A stretch of 64,000 nt of DNA, taken from assembly GCA_031261485.1 (NCBI GenBank), contig JAISJO010000068.1, positions 1 to 64,000 on the forward strand, written 5' to 3'. Of this stretch, positions 6,894 through 13,375 are shown one piece after another. Source of the stretch: Propionibacteriaceae bacterium. GTDB taxonomy: Bacteria > Actinomycetota > Actinomycetes > Propionibacteriales > Propionibacteriaceae. A program made the position numbers and the translations under genes. Under the pieces are notes generated by a model. It did not search any database. It was not told where the DNA came from and saw nothing but the letters and a program-made list of their open reading frames with translations. Every line of letters begins with the position of its first letter. The stretch's first letter is position 1.

Positions 6894-8992
6894 GCGAGAA
6901 TGTCGAAAACGCAGTCAGCGTGAACCAGACAACTGAGAAGAAAGTCGCCAACGAGCGACCCAAGTACGCACCCAAGAGACGCGGCGGCGGCCCTGGCCAT
7001 GGTGGTCCCATGGGGATGGGCGCCCCAGCAGAGAAGGCAATCAATTTCCTGCCGTCTCTGAAGAGGCTCGCCTCTTACCTCAAGCCCGAGAGACTGAAAC
7101 TAGTCTTTGTTGTCATCCTTGGGGCAATCGGCGTAGCACTCAATGTGTATTCTCCGAAGCTACTGGGCAAGGCCACAGACGTCATCTTCTCCGGTGTCAT
7201 TGGGACGATGGTGGGCAACCAACTCTCTTCACCTGAGATTCAGGCTGTGATTCGGCAGATGGGCATGGACCCGTCGAATCTCAGCAAGGATGATGTTCTC
7301 AAACTCTTGGACATGATATCTCAGCTCCCCGCAGGACAAGGGCCAAGCATCCCTACGCAGATGCTCGACCTGTTGAGGTCCGTCGACTTCACTCCCGGAG
7401 TGGGCATCGACTTCTCGCGGTTGGCGATGATCATCTTCATCGCGATTGGGTTGTACGTCGCGTCTGCACTCGTGTTCATTGTCATGGGCTGGTTGCTCAA
7501 CGGTATCGTGCAGCGGACGGTGTACTCGATGCGCGAGCAGATTGCTGGCAAGTTGGACCGTCTGCCCTTGGAGTACTTCGACAAGTCCCCGCGTGGTGAA
7601 CTCTTGTCGCGTGTGACCAACGACATCGACAACATCTCTCAATCATTGCAGCAAACCCTCCAGCAATTGGTGCAGTCGGTTCTCATGCTGATTGGCGTCT
7701 TGGTCATGATGCTGTCGATTTCGTGGGTGCTCACCTTGGTCGCTGTGGCGACCATTCCGGTGTCGCTCATCGCCGTGATGGGCATCGCCAAACAGTCGCA
7801 GAAGAGGTTCGCGGCGATGTGGAAGGAGACCGGCGAACTCAACGCACAGGTCGAGGAGGCGTACACCGGTCACGCCCTCGTCAAGGTCTTCGGTCGCCAC
7901 CGCGAGGTCGAGACCCAGTTCGATGGGTCCAATGGCAAGCTGTTCTCGGCGGCCTTTGGCGCGCAGGCGATTTCCGGACTCATCATGCCTATCATGAACT
8001 TCATCGGGAACCTCGGCTATGTCGCTATCGCTGTCATTGGCGGTTTGCGGGTCGCGTCCGGGCAGATCTCGCTGGGCGATGTACAGGCGTTCATCCAGTA
8101 CCAACGTCAGTTCACTCAACCCATCCAGCAGTTGGCCTCCATGGCGAACCTGCTCCAGTCGGGCGTGGCGTCCGCCGAGCGCGTGTTCGAGGTCTTGGAC
8201 GAAACTGAGGAGACCCCCGATGGCGACGCCCACCTGCCGAGCCCTTTGGCTGGCCGCGTCGAGTTCTCGCACGTGGCCTTCTCGTACGAGCCTGACAAGC
8301 CTCTCATCACCGACCTGTCTCTGACAGCGGAGGATGGGGCGACCATCGCTATTGTTGGTCCGACTGGCGCGGGCAAGACGACCTTGGTCAACCTGCTCAT
8401 GCGGTTCTACAACATCGACTCTGGGACAATTACCCTTGATGATGTGGACACCGTGACGGTCCCGCGTGCGGAATTGCGCGGCGAGGTCGGCATGGTCCTC
8501 CAGGACACCTGGCTCTTCCACGGCACGATTCGGGAGAACATCGCGTATGGTCGCCCCGACGCCACCGAGGAGGAGATCATGGCGGCGGCGAAGACGACGT
8601 ACGTTGACCGTTTCGTCCGCTCGTTGCCCGACGGGTACGACACGGTCATTGACGAGGAAGGGTCGAACGTTTCCGCTGGTGAGAAGCAGTTGCTGACCAT
8701 CGCCCGAGCCTTCCTCGCTGATCCTGCCATCCTCATTCTGGACGAGGCCACGTCATCGGTGGACACCCGAACAGAGGTCTTGGTTCAGCGAGCAATGGGT
8801 GCGCTGCGCAAGGGACGTACATCCTTTGTCATCGCCCACCGACTGAGCACCATCCGTGACGCCGACACCATCCTCGTCATGGAGCACGGCGACATTGTCG
8901 AACAAGGCAATCATGCAACGCTCTTGGGCGCCAAAGGCGTATACTACACGCTATATCAATCCCAGTTCGCTGGAGTTGCTGAGGAGGGGTAA
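6890..8992 (+). CDS. heterodimeric ABC exporter, catalytic half-transporter
   Basis: 700 residues: a charged, Gly/Pro-rich cytosolic N-terminus of about 60 residues (PKRRGGGPGHGGPMGMG), a six-helix membrane domain with a long inserted segment between helices 1 and 2 (residues 90-170), and an ATPase with Walker A GPTGAGKTT, Walker B LILDEATSSVD and H-loop IAHRLSTI, all canonical. The signature is altered to VSAGEK, so the degenerate composite site uses this signature with the partner's Walker motifs. That asymmetry is expected in heterodimeric exporters. The stop is followed by a terminator at 9015-9046. Confidence 0.93.
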   Translation: MSENVENAVSVNQTTEKKVANERPKYAPKRRGGGPGHGGPMGMGAPAEKAINFLPSLKRLASYLKPERLKLVFVVILGAIGVALNVYSPKLLGKATDVIFSGVIGTMVGNQLSSPEIQAVIRQMGMDPSNLSKDDVLKLLDMISQLPAGQGPSIPTQMLDLLRSVDFTPGVGIDFSRLAMIIFIAIGLYVASALVFIVMGWLLNGIVQRTVYSMREQIAGKLDRLPLEYFDKSPRGELLSRVTNDIDNISQSLQQTLQQLVQSVLMLIGVLVMMLSISWVLTLVAVATIPVSLIAVMGIAKQSQKRFAAMWKETGELNAQVEEAYTGHALVKVFGRHREVETQFDGSNGKLFSAAFGAQAISGLIMPIMNFIGNLGYVAIAVIGGLRVASGQISLGDVQAFIQYQRQFTQPIQQLASMANLLQSGVASAERVFEVLDETEETPDGDAHLPSPLAGRVEFSHVAFSYEPDKPLITDLSLTAEDGATIAIVGPTGAGKTTLVNLLMRFYNIDSGTITLDDVDTVTVPRAELRGEVGMVLQDTWLFHGTIRENIAYGRPDATEEEIMAAAKTTYVDRFVRSLPDGYDTVIDEEGSNVSAGEKQLLTIARAFLADPAILILDEATSSVDTRTEVLVQRAMGALRKGRTSFVIAHRLSTIRDADTILVMEHGDIVEQGNHATLLGAKGVYYTLYQSQFAGVAEEG

Positions 8993-9014
8993 GACCTCTT
9001 CTCCTGTCGGGGGG

Positions 9015-9046
9015 GTGGCTGCGACTAACATGGGGGTTGCAGCCAC
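9015..9046 (+). terminator. rho-independent terminator of the exporter operon
   Basis: Perfect 8-bp arms GTGGCTGC and GCAGCCAC with a 16-nt loop, followed by TCTTCTTGT, 22 bp after the exporter stop codon. Confidence 0.7.
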
Positions 9047-9086
9047 TCTTCTTGTGCGACTGGGGAACCGCTGACCTACCTTCTCC

Positions 9087-9157
9087 GTCATTCTGCGCGA
9101 AGTCGCAGAATCCATCTGACAGTCTGAAGCGGCCAACTATCAGTGGTCCCCTAGGCG
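9087..9157. repeat. composite REP-like repeat, copy A
   Basis: A hairpin ATTCTGCG/CGCAGAAT with 6-nt loop (9090-9111) and, 29 bp later, CAGTGGTCCCCTAGG, which covers the stop codon of the minus-strand gene at 9151. Read on the minus strand: stop codon, GGGACCACTGAT, then the hairpin. Similar composites occur at 32606-32656 and 56776-56822. Confidence 0.6.
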
Positions 9158-9933
9158 TTGCCGGAGGTTTGGACCTGGCGCCGTCTCTTTACTGCATCCA
9201 TTGCATCTTGCCAAGCGTGGAGTGAGCCTCGGTTTTGCAGAAGAGTGATGGCCGTGTGGTTCAACCCACCGGGTGTCATCTCACGCCAGTGGTCAGCCAG
9301 TTCGTCGGGTGTCAGGGTGCGGGCCTTGTGGATGAGGGCCTCGAGGAAATCCAGAGTGAATCGCTGGGAGCTTTCTGGCGATAGGCCGTTGCGACCTCCC
9401 CAAACGGCGACCTCGCCGATGGTGGCGAAGAAGGCGCTCTGCATGGACGTGATCGTGGACATTGCGTTCAGCCCGTCCTCATCCTCAGTCGCCGCCAGGG
9501 TTCCCAATCTGCCGAACACTTCCTCGACTTCGGGTGTCAGCGGGTAGGTGGCGATTGGGCCGACGCGGTAGGCGACATAAGGAAGTGGGACCATCTTGGT
9601 CACGGATTCGACCCCGGTCCAGTCTCGTACTTGGGCAAGGGTCGCTGTGGAAATGAAGGTGATGATGCGCTGATCGGGCCGGAACGTGAGGTCGCGGACG
9701 ATGGCTTCAGCCGCCTCGGGGAGCAGGGCGAGTACGACCCAGTCCGACTTGTCGACCACATCTTGGTTCGATTCCTCCACTGTGACATTGGCGAATTCGG
9801 CTGCCAGTCGGGCTGAGCGTTCGGCATTGCGCGGCGACAGGTGTACGTCGATGTCCTCAGGGCCTCCTGCCAGTCCACGTACAAAGGGTTCCCCAATGAT
9901 GCCAACCCCGATGATCCCGATATGCACAGCCAT
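9151..9933 (-). CDS. pyrroline-5-carboxylate-reductase-like NAD(P)-binding oxidoreductase
   Basis: 260 residues. The N-terminal Rossmann motif GIIGVGIIGEP (residues 5-15) and the following helices match the P5C reductase/F420-dependent oxidoreductase superfamily. The C-terminal half is helical and carries a STITSMQSAFFATIGEVAVW stretch, where ProC has its dimer domain. The start at 9933 (MAVHIGIIG) is chosen because the upstream extension is poor in conserved residues and crosses repeat-like sequence. It may be a ProC paralogue rather than the biosynthetic enzyme, since it stands alone and ProC's usual conserved C-terminal motifs are weak. Confidence 0.75.
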   Translation of the reverse strand: MAVHIGIIGVGIIGEPFVRGLAGGPEDIDVHLSPRNAERSARLAAEFANVTVEESNQDVVDKSDWVVLALLPEAAEAIVRDLTFRPDQRIITFISTATLAQVRDWTGVESVTKMVPLPYVAYRVGPIATYPLTPEVEEVFGRLGTLAATEDEDGLNAMSTITSMQSAFFATIGEVAVWGGRNGLSPESSQRFTLDFLEALIHKARTLTPDELADHWREMTPGGLNHTAITLLQNRGSLHAWQDAMDAVKRRRQVQTSGNA

Positions 9934-9998
9934 GGGCCCATGGTAACAGTGTCGGAGTGAGGGTGGAGAGAGGTTGGGGGGGGTCCTCTGGGGCGGCG

Positions 9999-10138
9999 GA
10001 CTTTGGCCATCTTCGACAGGTCCCGGGATGCCGCTCCGAAGTTGGATCAGAGTTGGCCCAAAATCGGGCCAGAACTGGGCGTACTTTGGACCAACTCCGG
10101 ACTGTACCTGTGAAATCAGCACGGAGAAGGCCAAAGTC
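9999..10138. repeat. interspersed 140-bp repeat with inverted ends, copy 1
   Basis: Ends are GACTTTGGCC (9999-10008) and GGCCAAAGTC (10129-10138), exact inverted repeats. Internal blocks (CGAAGTTGGATCAGAGTTGG at offset 38, ACTTTG at offset 84, AAATC-GCACGGA at offset 114) recur at the same offsets in the copy at 38387-38525. No coding frame is supported. It behaves like a small non-autonomous element. Confidence 0.65.
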
Positions 10139-10218
10139 AGCTGATGGCCGCCTGCACGCCGAGCCGTTCGTCTTATCTATGTTGCACTGGCCAAAGAACA
10201 TATAGTGTGCGAGACTAT

Positions 10219-10230
10219 TTCCATATGGAA
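10219..10230. promoter_or_regulatory. 12-bp palindrome upstream of vapBC
   Basis: TTCCATATGGAA is a perfect palindrome 11 bp before the vapB start. A -10-like TATAGT lies at 10201-10206. VapB-VapC complexes usually repress their own promoter through such palindromes. Confidence 0.5.
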
Positions 10231-10241
10231 GGCAGGCGCAC

Positions 10242-10451
10242 ATGTCTATGACGAGTATCGACATTCCTGATGAGCTCATGGCCGAGGTTCTGGAGTTGAC
10301 TGGACAGAAGACGAAGCGAGGGGCGGTCATTCTGTCCCTGGAAGAAGCAGCACGGCGAAGGCGGCAGAAACGTGCGCTGGAGCGTATGTTCACTCTGGAT
10401 TTCATGAGCGACTTGCTTGACCCGGAAGTCCGTGCGAAGGCACGCGGATGA
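10242..10451 (+). CDS. vapB: VapB-type antitoxin
   Basis: 69-residue protein with an N-terminal ribbon-helix-helix (MTSIDIPDELMAEVLELTG, then a helix through KRGAVILSLEEAARRR) and an acidic/basic C-terminus that would wrap the toxin. It belongs to the VapB group with the conserved pattern of a beta strand, ELM helix and TKRGAV turn. It overlaps vapC by 4 bp (ATGA), the standard arrangement. It should neutralise VapC and repress the operon through the palindrome at 10219-10230. Confidence 0.88.
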   Translation: MSMTSIDIPDELMAEVLELTGQKTKRGAVILSLEEAARRRRQKRALERMFTLDFMSDLLDPEVRAKARG

Positions 10452-10891
10452 CTGCGGACGATATCACAGGAGATGACTTGGGCGTTGTTGACACTAGTGT
10501 GTGGAACAGGCTCCCCCGGAGCCCGGCGGTCTTGGCGGCGTTGCAGAGCCAATCGGTGAAACTCAAACTGTGTTTCGTGCCGACGGTGATTCTGGAAATC
10601 GGGTTCAGCGCCCGTTCGAAGCGAGACTGGAACAAGGCCATGGGACAGATTGCGTCCTTCGACGAGTTGCCTTTGAGGCCGCAGACACGAGAGGCCGCCG
10701 TACGAATGCAGGGGTTGCTATGGGATAAGGGCATGGGTCGTGCAGTGGGAGCGTTGGATGTGCTCACAGCTGCTGTGGCCCTCGACCACGGTGCCATCAT
10801 CCTGCACTACGACCGCGACTTCGAGACACTGGCCAGCGTGTGCCCCGAGTTGCGACAGGAATGGATTGTTCCCGCTGGGTCGGTTGCCTGA
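10448..10891 (+). CDS. vapC: VapC-type PIN-domain ribonuclease toxin
   Basis: 147-residue PIN-domain toxin. The four acidic residues of the metal site are visible: Asp15 (VVDTSVW), Glu50 (VILEIGF), Asp104 (ALDVLTAAVA) and Asp122 (HYDRDFE). VapC toxins cleave tRNA or rRNA and stop growth when the antitoxin is degraded; the RNA target here cannot be read from the sequence. A nine-residue acidic leader precedes the first strand. It appears intact and is paired with vapB. Confidence 0.92.
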   Translation: MTADDITGDDLGVVDTSVWNRLPRSPAVLAALQSQSVKLKLCFVPTVILEIGFSARSKRDWNKAMGQIASFDELPLRPQTREAAVRMQGLLWDKGMGRAVGALDVLTAAVALDHGAIILHYDRDFETLASVCPELRQEWIVPAGSVA

Positions 10892-10913
10892 ACGGCAAAC
10901 TGCCGACAATAGA

Positions 10914-10980
10914 CCGCAAATGCTCGACCACCGTCCCGTAAACGTTCGACCAACCATGCCGTAGACGTTCGATTTCCGAC
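10914..10980. repeat. three iteron-like direct repeats upstream of the ankyrin gene
   Basis: Units at 10914-10935, 10936-10958 and 10959-10980 (22, 23 and 22 bp) share the pattern CCG-A-A-G-TCGA followed by a variable tail; units 2 and 3 share ACGTTCGA. They start 22 bp after the vapC stop and end about 110 bp before the ankyrin gene. Confidence 0.6.
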
Positions 10981-11089
10981 TGTTTGCCGCACGAGACGAC
11001 CGCCGCTCTATCGCCCAGATGTCGCATGTCACAGAGACCACCAGAAAGCTACACTTGTACGAAGCAGGCAACCAGACAAAGGTGTAAGC

Positions 11090-12001
11090 ATGGGCGACCT
11101 GAGAATGAATGAAGCGTCAGGCGCGGCGCTGTACAAGTTTTGCTGCGACAACAGCTTTGAATTCATCACAGATATCGGAGAGTTCATTGAGACTGTTGGC
11201 ATCTATTCTCATGTATTACAACAATACTTTAGCGGTCAATCGGATATGACCGCGGCTCATGTTGCCAGTATCGCACGAGCATGCGGAAGAGAACCACGCG
11301 GCTTGAGAGGCCTTCTCGAATACGAATACGAGGTCGCGGAAGAGAGAGAACGCAGGAAGAAGAAACTCGAAACCAAGATGGAAAAGGCTCAAGTCAAGAG
11401 GCAGAAGAAGGCTGAAGAAGAAGCGTGGCGCAATGAACGAATGAAAGAGATACTGGTCGAGCTGGCTCCATTCGGTATCACGCGCATCCAGGATGACAGC
11501 AGAGATTGTCCTATCAGGGGTTACTATCCAATCAAGTTCGTTCTGTACTATCTCAACGATGAAGAGTACTTGCCTGTATTGGAGGAATACCTCAGCGGTT
11601 TGAGCGACGACGATCTAGTCTATGAAGACTCCAATGCGCTGATGTGGGGAGGGCACGAACTGTATGATCAGAAACTCGCCTTGCTCGCGGATCGCAAGGA
11701 GTTCATTCAGGCCCATGTTGCCGACAGTGGACCGAAGGGGAGGACGGCACTGCACTATGCGGCGTCGAGCGATGAGAGCTGTGCACCTGAAGCAATGACT
11801 CTTTTAGTTGAGTGGGGAGCTGATGTCAACGCTCAGGATGATTACGGTTGGACTCCGTTGCATGATGTAGCCGTCAGAAATAGCCGGAACCATCGCTCCT
11901 GGGAAACACTGGAAAGACTTGGCGCTCGTTCCATCAAGAACGCCGCCGGAGATACGCCGGGGAACATTCAAGACAGACTTGATGCTATTGATGCCTGGTA
12001 A
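11090..12001 (+). CDS. coiled-coil and ankyrin-repeat protein
   Basis: 303 residues, visibly less GC-rich than its neighbours, which hints at recent acquisition. Order of parts: an N-terminal region with an ELxEFIETVGIYSHVLQQYFSG-like helix pair (residues 1-75), a highly charged coiled coil (about 82-122, rich in Lys, Arg and Glu), a middle domain, and two to three ankyrin repeats from about residue 216 (GRTALHYAAS, GADVNAQDDYGWTPLHDVAV). Ankyrin repeats bind other proteins. The downstream zinc-ribbon gene starts 16 bp after the stop, so the two probably work together. No catalytic motif is visible; function unknown. Confidence 0.8.
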   Translation: MGDLRMNEASGAALYKFCCDNSFEFITDIGEFIETVGIYSHVLQQYFSGQSDMTAAHVASIARACGREPRGLRGLLEYEYEVAEERERRKKKLETKMEKAQVKRQKKAEEEAWRNERMKEILVELAPFGITRIQDDSRDCPIRGYYPIKFVLYYLNDEEYLPVLEEYLSGLSDDDLVYEDSNALMWGGHELYDQKLALLADRKEFIQAHVADSGPKGRTALHYAASSDESCAPEAMTLLVEWGADVNAQDDYGWTPLHDVAVRNSRNHRSWETLERLGARSIKNAAGDTPGNIQDRLDAIDAW

Positions 12002-12017
12002 GACAACTGGAGGGAAA

Positions 12018-12506
12018 ATGGGAGAGTGCGTATTCTGCAGCAGGAAAACGAACAGCGTCTATACATACTACAGAGGTGAAGTCGTGAGTCGTTCCTACTC
12101 ACAGGCCGGAAACACGTCCACGACGAAGACACGCTATAAAAACATTGCGCAATTATCGAATTACGTCTGCCCACAGTGTTCCACCGGTCTGAACAGAGAC
12201 CCGAAGAGCTTGAGGGATAGTATATTGATCGTAGCAGTGCCATTGGTTGTGTGTGCGGCGCTCTTTGCTCTGGCAGCCGTCACAGACAACAACATACTCC
12301 ACCAATTGAGTGTGATAGCCGCTCTGCTCCTAGTGCTCATTCTTGTCGTGATGATAAGGAGTGTCGGTGTCGTACTCCTGGACAAAGGTCATGACGACGC
12401 AAATGCCGTCAAGATGCTGAGTGAAAAGGCAAAGAAGGAAGGGGACGAGCGCACCTACTTCACGGCGAAGGAGTACAAAGCCCTCAAGCCTGACTCTCAG
12501 ATGTAG
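12018..12506 (+). CDS. zinc-ribbon membrane protein
   Basis: 162 residues. Four cysteines (C4, C7, C51, C54: two CxxC knuckles) suggest a zinc ribbon. Two adjacent hydrophobic segments follow (about 66-87 and 90-114), then a charged C-terminus. The ATG at 12018 has the site GGAGGGA just upstream; the in-frame ATG at 11919 lies inside the ankyrin gene and is rejected. It probably forms an operon with the ankyrin gene and, like it, is comparatively AT-rich. Family not recognised. Confidence 0.75.
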   Translation: MGECVFCSRKTNSVYTYYRGEVVSRSYSQAGNTSTTKTRYKNIAQLSNYVCPQCSTGLNRDPKSLRDSILIVAVPLVVCAALFALAAVTDNNILHQLSVIAALLLVLILVVMIRSVGVVLLDKGHDDANAVKMLSEKAKKEGDERTYFTAKEYKALKPDSQM

Positions 12507-12655
12507 GTGCTCCTTCTGCCCGACCTCCCTTGACAAACACTGTAGGCGCAAGTCATCCTGATTGTAGTCGGGGAGCATTCGTGCAGTTTTTCCTTCCGAA
12601 TGCGGGAGGGTATGTCTGTGGGGGTTCCGCAGTGTTTCGAGGAGGGAAGGCGCAG

Positions 12656-13375
12656 ATGCAACAAGGGAGCCCTCCCATTGTCGAACTTGCAGATGTGAGC
12701 AAGCGCTACGACTTGGGCCCGCGAGGCGTCACTGTCTTGGAGGGTCTGTCTCTGAGCTTCTGGAGGGGTGGGTTCCATGTCATTCTCGGGTCAAGTGGGT
12801 CGGGCAAGAGCACGCTGCTCAACCTCATCGGCGGTATTGACCGCGCCGATTCAGGAAGCATTGTCATTGATGGAAAGGATGACATTGCTCAATACACTGA
12901 CCGCCAACTGACCAAATACCGACGTGACGAAATCGGATTCGTCTTTCAGTTCTACAACCTCATCGCGTCATTGACTGTCCTAGAGAACGTCTGCCTGGCT
13001 CCGCATTCGAGCAAAGCGTCGGGAGACCCACGGGAGCTTCTGTCCGAAGTTGGGCTCGCGGATCATGCCCGTGACTTCCCCTCGCGCTTGTCGGGCGGCG
13101 AGTTGCAGAGAGTGTCAATCGCGCGGGCCCTCTACAAGAATCCAAAACTCCTCTTGTGTGACGAACCAACCGGCGCTCTGGACTCGACCACAGCCAGGAC
13201 TGTCTTGATTCTTCTCAAACGAATCGTGGTCGACCAAGGTCGCACGCTGATCATGGTGACGCACAACCCAGCAATTGCTCGGTGTGCTGACACAGTGACG
13301 ACGCTGAAGGGGCGGGCGGGATGCGACATGGTTCAGCAGGATGTTCCGTTATCCTTCGAGGACGTTGATTTGTGA
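12656..13375 (+). CDS. LolD/MacB-type ABC ATP-binding protein
   Basis: 239-residue ATPase. Walker A GSSGSGKSTLL, Q-loop VFQFYNL, signature LSGGELQR, Walker B LLLCDEPTGALD and an H-loop MVTHNP are all canonical. The start at 12656 (MQQGSPPIVELADVSKRY) has a GGAGGGAAGG site; an alternative TTG at 12530 would give an unconserved leader. It overlaps the FtsX-type permease by 4 bp, so the two form a transporter of the MacB/LolCDE mechanotransmission class that exports or extracts lipids, peptides or antibiotics. Confidence 0.92.
   Translation: MQQGSPPIVELADVSKRYDLGPRGVTVLEGLSLSFWRGGFHVILGSSGSGKSTLLNLIGGIDRADSGSIVIDGKDDIAQYTDRQLTKYRRDEIGFVFQFYNLIASLTVLENVCLAPHSSKASGDPRELLSEVGLADHARDFPSRLSGGELQRVSIARALYKNPKLLLCDEPTGALDSTTARTVLILLKRIVVDQGRTLIMVTHNPAIARCADTVTTLKGRAGCDMVQQDVPLSFEDVDL

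Noticed and set aside
12530-12568. Promoter at TTGACA before the LolD-type ATPase
   Set aside because: The -35 match is exact, but no reasonable -10 hexamer lies 16-18 bp downstream.
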